This document shows positions 1 to 9,891 of a stretch of DNA of 64,000 nucleotides, one piece after another; position 1 is the first letter of the stretch; each line of letters starts with the position of its first letter. This DNA comes from Denitrificimonas caeni DSM 24390 (lineage in GTDB: Bacteria > Pseudomonadota > Gammaproteobacteria > Pseudomonadales > Pseudomonadaceae): NCBI RefSeq assembly GCF_000421765.1, contig NZ_ATXQ01000003.1, positions 186,001 to 250,000 of the forward strand. Reading direction: 5' to 3'. Made by a program: the position numbers and the translations under genes. The notes under the pieces were generated by a model, which saw nothing but the letters and a program-made list of their open reading frames with translations, was not told where the DNA came from and did not search any database.

Positions 1-960
1 TACTCGTTGCTAGCACAGCTCAATAAGCACCGTAATTTTACTCAGCAAAAACAGCTGCTCAAGGCATTCTGGCTGCGTCGCGCTTGGCGATTATGGCCGG
101 CTGCCTGGCTTTGGCTGACGATCATTTTGCTCTGTGTGACAGGCTTTAACCACAGTGGGGCATTCGGCACCTTACAAGCCAACTTGGACGCGACTCTAGC
201 AGGCTTTTTCCACTATGCGAATTTTCGTTTTGCCCATACCTTTATGCAGAGTGAATACGGCGCCAGCTTTGTATTCTGGAGTTTATCCTTAGAAGAGCAA
301 TGCTATTTTATACTGCCACTCTTGCTGCTGATCTTTAGACGCTACGCACCGGTATTTTTAGTTGCACTAGCTATAGCACAACTACTAACACCACGAATTT
401 ATAGCTTATCATTGATTACACTGCGTACCGACGGTGTCATTCTCGGGGTATTGATCGCTTATTTGCACCACAGCAACTACTGGCCTGTGCTACGCGATAA
501 ATTACTACAACTACCCCAATGGTTTAACCAGCTAACACTTTTTTGTGCCATAGCACTACTGGCCGCTCTATCTGGTGAAGCCTTGGCTGTTACTTATAAA
601 TACAGCTGGCTGGCCTTAATCAGCGCCTACTTAGTCTTAATTGCAACACTTAATAGCAACACCTTTATTCCTTATCTCCCGCTTAAAAAAATACTACTTT
701 GGTTAGGCCAGCATGCTTACTCGATTTACCTAGCTCACATCCCTGTTTATTTCGCTATTCGAGAAATCCTCTTTCGTTTGGCTGAAAAAAATCTTTTACC
801 GACAACAATTAATAGCAATTGGCTGGCTCTAGTCTTGCTCTGCGTGCTGTTACCTGCCGCAGTAATTGGCAGTTACGCACTTGTTGAAAACCCTTTACGC
901 CGTTACGGCAGGCGCTACTCAGAACAACAATTAAAGGAAATTAGACTATGCAATGGTTAA
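1..960 (+). CDS. Membrane acyltransferase (acyltransferase-3/OafA family), 5' end cut by window
   Basis: An integral membrane O-acyltransferase, probably moving an acetyl group onto a cell-surface sugar. The frame is already open at base 1 (in-frame codons precede the TTG at 7), so the N-terminus, including the usual R/H motif, lies outside. The visible 319 residues have many hydrophobic segments, a conserved FWSLSLEEQCYF motif near residue 95, and a C-terminal VENPLRR typical of the family. The end overlaps the next gene by 13 bases, so the two are co-transcribed and probably coupled in translation. Its place at the head of the D-rhamnan cluster suggests it decorates that O-polysaccharide. 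The substrate is inference; the family is clear. Confidence 0.85.
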   Translation, partial: YSLLAQLNKHRNFTQQKQLLKAFWLRRAWRLWPAAWLWLTIILLCVTGFNHSGAFGTLQANLDATLAGFFHYANFRFAHTFMQSEYGASFVFWSLSLEEQCYFILPLLLLIFRRYAPVFLVALAIAQLLTPRIYSLSLITLRTDGVILGVLIAYLHHSNYWPVLRDKLLQLPQWFNQLTLFCAIALLAALSGEALAVTYKYSWLALISAYLVLIATLNSNTFIPYLPLKKILLWLGQHAYSIYLAHIPVYFAIREILFRLAEKNLLPTTINSNWLALVLLCVLLPAAVIGSYALVENPLRRYGRRYSEQQLKEIRLCNG

Positions 961-1865
961 ACATTTTTTCTCGCAAAAAAACAGCGAGAATGACTCCTGT
1001 CGAGCCCGAACGACACGCACACCCAATAGTTGCTGAACAGGCGATACATTCAGAGTCTGTGGTTGACACCCTAGAGCCGGCTGCCACAACGTCAGATCCA
1101 GAACCTATGAAAACTGAAGAACAAGTTGATCCAGCCCTACAAGACAACTTACTCAGTGGTTGGTTCTCAGCGCAAACCGGTGAGTTATTTACCGGTTTTA
1201 AAATCAGCGCAGAAGACAGTGTGCTAGATATTGGCTGTGGCGCTGCAGGCTTTACTAACTTTTGCGCCAGCCAAGGAGCAGAAATCATCTTTGCTGATAT
1301 CAACCCTGATGTTGTGGCAGCCGCTGAGGAAACCCTTAAACACTCAGCTGCGCGTGTCTTAATCCCACTCGTCACTGACGCTAATCCCATTCCGCTGCCT
1401 GAAAATCGGGTTAATAAAATCATTGCCATGGAAGTGCTGGAGCATGTTGAAGATCCAGCGCAATTTCTTCGTGAACTGGTGCGCGTCGCCAAACCTGGCG
1501 CACAGTTTTTACTGACAGTACCAGACCCGGTTGGCGAGAAAGTGCAACTGGATATTGCACCACCGGTCTATTTTGAACACCCCAATCATATTCGTATTAT
1601 TGAACGCGATGAGTTTACTCAGCTTGTAACAAATGCCGGCTTAGTGATTGAACAGCAATCGTCCTATGGCTTTTATTGGTCAGTTTGGTGGTTCTTCTTT
1701 TGGGCGTGCAAGCAAGATTTATCGCCGCCCTGGCATCCTCTGTTAGAACAGTGGACAAATACTTGGAACACTTTACTGGCTCTGCCTGATGGCCCACGGA
1801 TTAAAAAAGCTTTGGATAAAAGTATGCCAAAGAGCCAGGTGATTATTGCTCGCAAGCCTTTATAA
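948..1865 (+). CDS. Class I SAM-dependent methyltransferase
   Basis: A 305-residue cytoplasmic protein. After a ~60-residue polar N-terminus it has a Rossmann methyltransferase domain: motif I LDIGCGAAGF near residue 95, an acidic FADINPD strand end, and MEVLEHVEDP typical of the Methyltransf_11/23 group. The start ATG lies inside the end of the acyltransferase and follows AAGGA at a good distance. It lies directly upstream of the large glycosyltransferase. Many ABC-exported O-antigens end in a methyl cap at the non-reducing end, so a chain-terminating O-methyltransferase is a reasonable guess, but nothing in the sequence fixes the acceptor. It has no kinase domain of the WbdD type. Confidence 0.8.
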   Translation: MQWLNIFSRKKTARMTPVEPERHAHPIVAEQAIHSESVVDTLEPAATTSDPEPMKTEEQVDPALQDNLLSGWFSAQTGELFTGFKISAEDSVLDIGCGAAGFTNFCASQGAEIIFADINPDVVAAAEETLKHSAARVLIPLVTDANPIPLPENRVNKIIAMEVLEHVEDPAQFLRELVRVAKPGAQFLLTVPDPVGEKVQLDIAPPVYFEHPNHIRIIERDEFTQLVTNAGLVIEQQSSYGFYWSVWWFFFWACKQDLSPPWHPLLEQWTNTWNTLLALPDGPRIKKALDKSMPKSQVIIARKPL

Positions 1866-1902
1866 AACTTTTATTTAACTCAACCGGATAATAAATATAA
1901 TC

Positions 1903-4806
1903 ATGCGGATTGTTATTGATTTACAAGGTGCGCAAACAGAGAGTCGCTACCGTGGCATTGGGCGCTATACGCTTTCTTTAGCTAAAGCAATTGTACGTAA
2001 TCGTGGCGACCATGAAGTACTGTTAGTCTTAAATGGCTTATTGCAAGATAGCATTCCTTACATTCGCTCCGAATTTGAAAGTCTTTTGCCGAGTGAAAAT
2101 ATTTATGAATGGCATGCCATAGGCCCTGTTAATGACAGCGATGCAAACAACACATGGCGTCGTGAAAGCGCGCAATTACTGAGAGAAGCGTTTATCCAAA
2201 GCCTCGCGCCTGATGTCGTACACATACCAAGCTTTTTTGAGGGTTTTATTGATAATGCTGTGACAAGTATTGGTTTGTATGATTCTTGCACACCTGTCAG
2301 CGTGAGCATGCTTGACCTAATTCCGCTGCTTAATCAAGAACAGTATTTAGCTCCTAACCCTCTGTATAAAAAACATTATTTACAAAAAATTGAGCAATTA
2401 AAATCTGCTAAAAAACTATTTGCTATCTCTGAATCTGCGCGCCAAGAAGCATTAGAAATGCTGCCATTCCACACAGATGATGTAGTCCATCAATCGATTG
2501 CAATTGAGCCTTTTTTTGCACCGCTAAATATTTGTGCAGATGAATATGGCCTACGACGCTTATCGCTTGGCATCAGCAAACCTTTTGTGCTCTATACCGG
2601 TGGTGCAGACTCTCGGAAAAACCTTCCAGCTCTAATTAAAGCTTACACAGCATTGCCTGCTTCATTGCGCGATCAGCACCAGTTAGTGTTTGCAGGACGC
2701 ATGCCTGAAGGCAACATGACAGAATTACGCTTGATCGCAGAGCAAGCAGGACTGACGCAGGATGAACTGTACTTTACCGGCTACATATCTGATAGCGAAC
2801 TGGTTGAGCTGTATAATTTGTGTGAGCTTTTCGTTTTCCCCTCTTGGCATGAAGGCTTTGGTTTACCGGTGCTCGAAGCTATGGCTTGCGGAGCGCCAGT
2901 GATTGCGGCCAATACGTCAAGCCTCCCTGAAGTCATTGGCATTGATGAGGCGCTCTTTTGCCCGTTCTCACTCACAGATATGAGCAATAAAATTCGCTTA
3001 GCTCTGACTGACATTGACCACAGAACTAAACTGAAAAAAAACAGCATCAAGCAAGTACAAAAGTTCTCGTGGGATACAGTGGCGAGGAACTCAATAAAAT
3101 CGCTGGAGGACATGCAGGCAACTCATCCTATAGCAACCTATAAGTCTTCAGAACAAATACGCAGTGAAGTGTTAACTCGGTTAGAAAAAACCTACAGTGA
3201 GGATACGACGGCACAGGAACGGATCGAGATTACAAATATTGTCGATTTAATTGATTACCCGCCAGACATGAAAACTCTGTTTATCGACATCTCAGAACTT
3301 TTCCAAAAAGATGCAGCGACGGGTATTCAACGTGTCACTCGCAGCTTACTGTTAGAGCTATTAAAAAACCCTCTAGAAAACTTTCACTCGCAGCCTGTTT
3401 ACGCAACATCTGATAGACTGGGTTACTATTGTGCAAATAGTTATATCTATAACAACCAACTTATTAATTTTGAAAAATATAATAAAAAAGATTCTATTAT
3501 AGAGTATAAAAGCGGAGATATTTTTTTAGGTTTAGACTTACAACACCACGTTGTTATCGCGCAACAAGACTTGCTGCGTAAAATGCGTGATGATGGCGTT
3601 TATGTCAGTTTTGTTGTCTACGATCTATTACCCATTCTCATGCCACATAACTTCCCAGCGGGCGTTGAAGACATACATAAGCAGTGGCTAAGCATACTTG
3701 CCGATATGGATCATCTTTTATGTATTTCTAATGCTGTTGCAAATGAGCTGTCTGACTGGCTGCGCGACCAAACTCATATCTCTATACCGCCTGCAAAAGT
3801 TAGCTGGTTTCATCTAGGCGCCGATATTGAAAACTCAATACCTTCCTCAGGACTGCCTGAACACGCTGAAACTATTTTGTCACAAATCAAATCTCAACCT
3901 TCATTTCTTTGCGTTGGCACATTGGAGCCGCGTAAAGGTCAAGCTCAAGCATTAAGCGCTTTCGAATTATTATGGGAACAAGGTATCACGGCGAACCTGA
4001 TATTAGTTGGTAAACAAGGTTGGCATGTTGATGGCTTGATTACACGTATCAAAACTCATCCAAAGCTGAATAAAAATATTTTTTGGTTTAACTCGATAAG
4101 CGATGAGTTTTTAGAGCATCTGTACTCCAATAGCTCATGTTTGCTAGCCGCTTCAGAGGGTGAAGGCTTCGGTCTACCTATTATTGAGGCCATGAAAAAC
4201 AACCTACCGATTATCGCTCGTGATATACCGGTTTTTAATGAAATAATCGGCAGTAAAGCACTCTATTTTACCGATAACACACCCGCTACTTTAGCTAAAT
4301 GCTTAAAGAGTTGGTTATTATCAGATACTCATCAATCAAATAATAACATTTACACTGGTGCATGGTTAACCTGGTATCAAAGCGCTCAGAGTATTAAAAA
4401 AATAATTTCCGCAAAAGAAAACTTATTTTATAAACACAAAAAACAAAATTCAGCGCAAAATAAAAAAGAGCTTTTTAGCCAAGAAACATTAAATACACAC
4501 AAAGAAAGAATTGAAGAATTACTATTACAAAACAAAATTGTAAAAGAAAAAATAATTAAAATGAAAAATAGCACGTCTTGGCGCATTACCTATCCAATGC
4601 GTTTATTCTCACGCATGATACAGAGTCTATTAAAAAATATATTTAAAATTTTAAGGTCATCAGCTAGAGGTGCACTTAAATTATTCATTAAAGTAACTGT
4701 AAATGTACCTTTTTTGAAAAAAATATTTGTGAAAATACTTAAAAAAAATCCATATATATATGAACATATAAGACGCTTCGCCATAAATAGGAAACTGTTA
4801 TCTTAA
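1903..4806 (+). CDS. Two-domain GT4 glycosyltransferase with C-terminal coiled coil (O-antigen polymerising enzyme)
   Basis: 967 residues, twice the usual GT4 length. The first GT-B unit (about 1-410) starts with a WbdB/MtfB-like N-terminus and carries the donor-binding E-x7-E motif in HEGFGLPVLEA (residues 316-326). The second (about 455-840) begins KTLFIDISEL and carries EGEGFGLPIIEA (752-763). Residues ~860-967 are Lys-rich and coiled-coil-like, contain an STSWRITYPMR motif common at the ends of O-antigen glycosyltransferases, and end in a basic amphipathic tail that could touch the membrane. The last 500 bases are much more AT-rich than the N-terminal half. Two catalytic sites in one chain suggest it makes more than one linkage of the rhamnan repeat, possibly doing the job of WbpX plus a partner. 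That role is inference. Confidence 0.85.
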   Translation: MRIVIDLQGAQTESRYRGIGRYTLSLAKAIVRNRGDHEVLLVLNGLLQDSIPYIRSEFESLLPSENIYEWHAIGPVNDSDANNTWRRESAQLLREAFIQSLAPDVVHIPSFFEGFIDNAVTSIGLYDSCTPVSVSMLDLIPLLNQEQYLAPNPLYKKHYLQKIEQLKSAKKLFAISESARQEALEMLPFHTDDVVHQSIAIEPFFAPLNICADEYGLRRLSLGISKPFVLYTGGADSRKNLPALIKAYTALPASLRDQHQLVFAGRMPEGNMTELRLIAEQAGLTQDELYFTGYISDSELVELYNLCELFVFPSWHEGFGLPVLEAMACGAPVIAANTSSLPEVIGIDEALFCPFSLTDMSNKIRLALTDIDHRTKLKKNSIKQVQKFSWDTVARNSIKSLEDMQATHPIATYKSSEQIRSEVLTRLEKTYSEDTTAQERIEITNIVDLIDYPPDMKTLFIDISELFQKDAATGIQRVTRSLLLELLKNPLENFHSQPVYATSDRLGYYCANSYIYNNQLINFEKYNKKDSIIEYKSGDIFLGLDLQHHVVIAQQDLLRKMRDDGVYVSFVVYDLLPILMPHNFPAGVEDIHKQWLSILADMDHLLCISNAVANELSDWLRDQTHISIPPAKVSWFHLGADIENSIPSSGLPEHAETILSQIKSQPSFLCVGTLEPRKGQAQALSAFELLWEQGITANLILVGKQGWHVDGLITRIKTHPKLNKNIFWFNSISDEFLEHLYSNSSCLLAASEGEGFGLPIIEAMKNNLPIIARDIPVFNEIIGSKALYFTDNTPATLAKCLKSWLLSDTHQSNNNIYTGAWLTWYQSAQSIKKIISAKENLFYKHKKQNSAQNKKELFSQETLNTHKERIEELLLQNKIVKEKIIKMKNSTSWRITYPMRLFSRMIQSLLKNIFKILRSSARGALKLFIKVTVNVPFLKKIFVKILKKNPYIYEHIRRFAINRKLLS

Positions 4807-4924
4807 AATATATTTTATCTCGGTATTTTTGTCTAAGCGCTATTTTTTCCTCTAAAAACTGTTCTTCATAAAATGTTAATCTTAAATTATAGCTAGCAAT
4901 AATTTACTATCAGGCGAATTCTAT

Positions 4925-5416
4925 ATGAAAGCTTTTATACGTTTTATATTTATTAATTTATCTTTTTTAATTATTTATGGATGTTCTGAATCAAATGGGG
5001 TGGACTACATGAGTCCTTCTCCACAACACGGCTTTGCCACCAATAAAGAAGTGTTTGCGGCGCAATACTTTTCCACCAATAAAAAATGGCAAGCCCCTAA
5101 AAGCACAGCATTTACTTTGCCCATCAAGGTTAAGAATGTCAGTGCCAGCGCCTGGTCGTCAGAGACGGCAGAAAAACCTGTTCGCTTGTCATATCACTGG
5201 CTTGATCTGAAGAAAAACATACTGACTTTTGAGGGTCAACGCACCTCTCTTGCGGGCATTGTAGTTCCTGGGGCTGAGCAAACAGTCCATTTGCAGATTG
5301 TCGCCCCGGCACAGGCTGGCCGTTATATTTTACAAGTCACCCTGCTTCAAGAAAGCGTTGCTTGGTTTGAAAACCAGTATGTGACACCTCTTGAGCTGCA
5401 GATTGATATCGACTAA
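4925..5416 (+). CDS. Predicted lipoprotein with Ig-like surface-polysaccharide domain
   Basis: 163 residues. A hydrophobic leader (residues 4-18) ends in IYGC, a plausible lipobox with Cys20. The remainder is a single beta-rich domain with the spaced pattern LSYHWLD ... GQRT ... PGAEQTV ... AGRYILQ ... ESVAWFE. I have seen this pattern in Ig-like modules linked to glycosyltransferases and other surface-sugar proteins, but no activity is known to me. AGGCGA precedes the ATG at a suitable distance. The first 60 bases and the upstream gap are very AT-rich. It sits between the big glycosyltransferase and rmd, so a role in binding, guiding or modifying the polysaccharide outside the cytoplasm is possible. 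Function unknown. Confidence 0.7.
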   Translation: MKAFIRFIFINLSFLIIYGCSESNGVDYMSPSPQHGFATNKEVFAAQYFSTNKKWQAPKSTAFTLPIKVKNVSASAWSSETAEKPVRLSYHWLDLKKNILTFEGQRTSLAGIVVPGAEQTVHLQIVAPAQAGRYILQVTLLQESVAWFENQYVTPLELQIDID

Positions 5417-5496
5417 GTTGAACACTAGACACTACTTTAGTCGACACAGCTCTTGTCTGCGTCGACGCAAGCAGATGATCTGTTGTCGTTCCTAGG

Positions 5497-6480
5497 ATGC
5501 CTAATTCGACCATGATAAAAATAAAAATATTACTCACTGGTGCCAACGGTTTTGTCGGTCAAACGCTATCCAAGCTAATTGATCGACAGCGCTATACGGT
5601 AACCCTCGCTATTAGCTCTGACTCCTCACTCCTCAGCACAGCAGAGGCTGACCAAATCGTCAGCTTGGACATGCGTAACGAACATGCGCTAATGACATTG
5701 ATCCAAATATTACAGCCAGATGTGGTCATTCATTTAGCCGCTATATCGCATGTGCCAACCAGCTTTAGCCTACCGGTCTTAACCTGGCAGACCAATGTAC
5801 TGGGCACTGTCAACATGCTGGAAGCACTGCATAAATATGCACCGCAAGCGTTTTTATTGTTTGTCAGCTCATCAGAAGTCTATGGTGAGGCGTTTAAATG
5901 TAATCAGCCGCTAGCAGAAGACAGTCCTTGCCAGCCAATGAACCCTTATGCCGCCAGCAAACTAGCGGCAGAACTGGCCTGTCAACAGTATTTCAAACAA
6001 GGCCTGCAAGGTGTGATTGCCCGCCCGTTTAATCATATTGGTCCGGGCCAATCCGAAGCGTTCGTTACCGCAGCCTTTGCCAAGCAAATTGCAGCTATTG
6101 AGCAAGGTTTACAAACACCTACTTTACAAGTGGGCAACTTGAGCGCTTCTCGTGATTTTTTGGATGTTCGCGATGTATGTGCCGCGTATTTAGCCCTGAT
6201 TGACTTGCGTAACACGCCACTTGAACAGCGCATCTTCAATATTGCCTCGGGTGTTCCCTGCTCGATTCAGGAGGTCCTCGATACGTTACAATCATTGAGT
6301 AGCACGTCGATACACATAGCGCTCGACCCACAGCGCTTACGCCCGTCTGATATTCCTTTCGCGGTCGGCAATAGCCAGCGCTTGCGCGCAACCACCCATT
6401 GGCAACCACAGCACACATTAGCCACAGCCTTACAGAGCTTACTCGATGATTGGCGTGAAAAACTGGCGTTTCAACAATGA
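5497..6480 (+). CDS. rmd: GDP-6-deoxy-D-mannose (GDP-4-keto-6-deoxymannose) reductase
   Basis: A short-chain dehydrogenase/NDP-sugar epimerase of 327 residues. It reduces GDP-4-keto-6-deoxy-D-mannose to GDP-D-rhamnose, the donor for A-band polysaccharide. Visible features are the N-terminal TGANGFVG nucleotide-binding motif, SSSEVYG, and the catalytic YAASK (Tyr-x3-Lys). Two starts are possible: ATG 5497 or ATG 5512, the latter giving MIKIKILLTG. AGGA at 5494-5497 overlaps the first and sits rather far from the second, so I keep the longer form with low certainty. The stop overlaps the next ATG (ATGA at 6477). A GDP-fucose synthase is the main alternative, but the Rmd-like length and the rhamnan context favour Rmd. 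Confidence 0.85.
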   Translation: MPNSTMIKIKILLTGANGFVGQTLSKLIDRQRYTVTLAISSDSSLLSTAEADQIVSLDMRNEHALMTLIQILQPDVVIHLAAISHVPTSFSLPVLTWQTNVLGTVNMLEALHKYAPQAFLLFVSSSEVYGEAFKCNQPLAEDSPCQPMNPYAASKLAAELACQQYFKQGLQGVIARPFNHIGPGQSEAFVTAAFAKQIAAIEQGLQTPTLQVGNLSASRDFLDVRDVCAAYLALIDLRNTPLEQRIFNIASGVPCSIQEVLDTLQSLSSTSIHIALDPQRLRPSDIPFAVGNSQRLRATTHWQPQHTLATALQSLLDDWREKLAFQQ

Positions 6481-7643
6481 AAATCTTAATCAATAGCGAA
6501 TCATTGCGTCCGCCTCTGACAGGAATCGGCAACTACACCCTGCATTTATTACAAGCACTACAACAGCAGCCAGAAGTAGCACAACTCGACTGTTTTAACG
6601 GACGGCAGATCCACTCGCTGAGCGCGCTATTGCAGCAGCGCGCTGGAGAGAATGCCACTAGAGGAGAAGGTCGAGCATGGCAACAACAACTACGTGAATC
6701 CATCCGCACCTTACCTTATGCCTACCAGCTTCGCTCAGCTTGGCTTGACTATCAGTTCGAGCAACTGGCCAAACAGGGGCAATACACGATTTATCATGAG
6801 CCTAATTTTATTTTAAAAAAATACTCAGGGCCCAGCGTTACTACGGTCCATGACCTCTCGTTTATTCACTACCCTCAATATCATCCGGCTGAACGGGTCA
6901 GTTGGCTGAGCAAAGAGTTACCCAAAACATTAGCGCGTGCCGACGCAGTGATTACTGACTCAGACTTTATCCGCGACGAACTGCTCGAACGCTACAACCT
7001 TGATGAACAAAAAGTCACCTGCGTACATTTAGGCGTGGACTCGCGCTTTAAACCCTATACGCCAAGCCAAACAGCAGCGTTTTTAAACAGTCAGGGTTTA
7101 CAGCATGGTGGCTATGTTTTGTTTGTCGGCACATTAGAGCCACGCAAAGGCATTGAGGTTTTACTCGACGCTTGGCAGCAACAGCCAGAACAGCTGCGCA
7201 GCAGTTTCACTCTAGTGCTAGCCGGCGCTCCTGGCTGGTGTAACGGCGCACTGATGAAGCGTATCGCATTGATGCAAAGCGAAGGTAGTCTACGTTTATT
7301 AAAGTTCGTTGATGCCAGTAATTTACCTTTACTGTATGCCGGTGCCGCACTATTTGCGTACCCTTCTGTGTATGAAGGCTTTGGCTTACCTGTATTAGAA
7401 GCCATGGCAAGCGGAGTCAAGGTTATCTGTGCACGCCACTCAGCGATGGCAGAATTTGCGTTAGAAGGCGCGTGCTTAAACGACTCCAGCAGTTGCGATG
7501 AGCTCGCAAATGTTCTACAAAGGGAACTAGAAAGGCGGATTGCATGTCCATCAACTGGCAACTTTGCAACCAAGCATGCACAGAGCTTTACTTGGCAAAC
7601 TTGTGCTAAGCAAACCTTAGCGGTATATCAAAAGCTTCAATAA
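6477..7643 (+). CDS. wbpY: GT4 glycosyltransferase, WbpY-like rhamnosyltransferase
   Basis: 388 residues, the normal length for a single GT-B fold GT4 enzyme. The start LINSESLRPPLTGIGNYT resembles mannosyl/rhamnosyltransferases of homopolymer O-antigens. TLEPRKG (near residue 220) opens the C-terminal domain, and YEGFGLPVLEA (299-309) holds the donor-binding E-x7-E pair. It is translationally coupled to rmd by an ATGA overlap. In P. aeruginosa, WbpX, WbpY and WbpZ assemble the D-rhamnan in the cytoplasm on an undecaprenyl-linked primer. I match this gene to WbpY by start sequence and place, so the exact linkage is uncertain. Confidence 0.7.
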   Translation: MKILINSESLRPPLTGIGNYTLHLLQALQQQPEVAQLDCFNGRQIHSLSALLQQRAGENATRGEGRAWQQQLRESIRTLPYAYQLRSAWLDYQFEQLAKQGQYTIYHEPNFILKKYSGPSVTTVHDLSFIHYPQYHPAERVSWLSKELPKTLARADAVITDSDFIRDELLERYNLDEQKVTCVHLGVDSRFKPYTPSQTAAFLNSQGLQHGGYVLFVGTLEPRKGIEVLLDAWQQQPEQLRSSFTLVLAGAPGWCNGALMKRIALMQSEGSLRLLKFVDASNLPLLYAGAALFAYPSVYEGFGLPVLEAMASGVKVICARHSAMAEFALEGACLNDSSSCDELANVLQRELERRIACPSTGNFATKHAQSFTWQTCAKQTLAVYQKLQ

Positions 7644-7646
7644 ACA

Positions 7647-7670
7647 ATAAAAATATAAAAATATAAAAAT
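7647..7670 (+). repeat. Three tandem copies of ATAAAAAT
   Basis: Three perfect back-to-back copies of the 8-mer ATAAAAAT fill most of the 63-base gap before the next glycosyltransferase. A+T-rich phased tracts like this can act as an UP-element or simply be slippage-prone spacer. No clear -35/-10 pair follows, so I see it only as a short repeat. Confidence 0.8.
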
Positions 7671-7706
7671 TACGCAAAGCATACGGATCAGTGCTCAGGG
7701 GTTGAC

Positions 7707-8810
7707 TTGAAAGTCTTACACTTTTATAAAACGTTCTCAGAGAACCAATTCGGTGGTGGCGAAAGTTTTATTCGTCACTTAACTCACGCCACTACACAGT
7801 TAGGCTGTGTGAATACAGTCCTGTCGCTCTCGACATGCCCCGACCCTCCTCTGCAGACTGCGCATTATCGCCATGTCCAAGCGAAAGAAAACCTCAGCAT
7901 TGCCTCGACAAGTTTTTCTCTATCAGTGTTTTCAACCTTTGCTAAGCTAGCAGCCCAAGCAGACTTAGTTCACTATCATTTTCCATGGCCGTTTATGGAT
8001 GTCGTGCATTTTATCACCCGCACCGGAAAACCTAGCGTAGTGACCTATCATTCAGACATTGTCAGGCAAAAAAACTTACTGCGTATTTACCAGCCGCTGA
8101 TGCATCGCTTTCTGGACAGTGTCGATGTGATTGCGGCAACCAGTCCTAACTACGTTACTAGCTCGCCTGTTTTGCAACGTCATCTGCATAAAACACAAGC
8201 AATTGCGATTGGCTTGGAAGAAACCCTTTATCCAAAAGCAAACCCTGAAGCAGTCTGCGCTTTACAACAACGTTTTGGAGCACGCTTCTTTTTATTCGTA
8301 GGCGTTTTGCGCTATTACAAAGGCTTACAGTATTTACTGGATGCCTGCGTACATTCACCTTGGCCACTTGTAATCGTTGGCGCAGGACCGGTTGAGCACG
8401 AGCTAAAACAACAAGCGCTACGCTTAAATCTAAGCAACATTCACTTTATTGGGCAAACCGATGATCAAAGCAAAGCCGATCTTTTAGCGGCCTGCTATGC
8501 GATGGTCTTCCCATCACACTTACGCTCTGAAGCCTTTGGCATCAGCCTGCTTGAAGGTGCGATGTTTGCCAAGCCCATGGTGTGTAGCGAAATAGGCACC
8601 GGCACAAGCTATGTCAATCAACACCACGTGACAGGGCTGGTGGTCCCTCCTGCAGACAGCAATGCTCTGAAAAATGCACTGCAACAACTGTGGGATAACC
8701 CAGCACTCGCTGCACAATACGGAATGGCGGCAAGACAACGCTATTTAAATCTATTTACCGCGCAAAATATGGGACGTGCGTACACGGAGATTTATAAAAA
8801 TCTGTTATAA
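7707..8810 (+). CDS. wbpZ: GT4 glycosyltransferase, WbpZ-like rhamnosyltransferase
   Basis: 367 residues starting at TTG, with AGGGG five bases upstream; no in-frame ATG fits better. The start MKVLHFYKTF followed by a GGGE loop is typical of WbpZ and related GT4 enzymes. The acceptor domain ends near residue 185. The donor domain has GVLRYYKGL and SEAFGISLLEGA (about residue 272), giving the E-x7-E pair. In P. aeruginosa, WbpZ adds the first rhamnose to the GlcNAc primer. The primer-making transferase (wbpL) is not in this window and must lie elsewhere. The donor is inferred from the GDP-rhamnose genes around it. Confidence 0.75.
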   Translation: MKVLHFYKTFSENQFGGGESFIRHLTHATTQLGCVNTVLSLSTCPDPPLQTAHYRHVQAKENLSIASTSFSLSVFSTFAKLAAQADLVHYHFPWPFMDVVHFITRTGKPSVVTYHSDIVRQKNLLRIYQPLMHRFLDSVDVIAATSPNYVTSSPVLQRHLHKTQAIAIGLEETLYPKANPEAVCALQQRFGARFFLFVGVLRYYKGLQYLLDACVHSPWPLVIVGAGPVEHELKQQALRLNLSNIHFIGQTDDQSKADLLAACYAMVFPSHLRSEAFGISLLEGAMFAKPMVCSEIGTGTSYVNQHHVTGLVVPPADSNALKNALQQLWDNPALAAQYGMAARQRYLNLFTAQNMGRAYTEIYKNLL

Positions 8811-8886
8811 ATTATAAAAAAATAAGCAGCAATACACCTAATAATAAAAACAAAGCACTACAGAAAACTCAAATAACAGTCTGTAA

Positions 8887-9885
<999 letters not shown>

Positions 9886-9891
9886 TTAACC

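Noticed and set aside
4807..4924. JUMPstart/ops element for the O-antigen operon
   Set aside because: I looked for the GGCGGTAGCGT ops core in the gaps of the cluster and did not see it.
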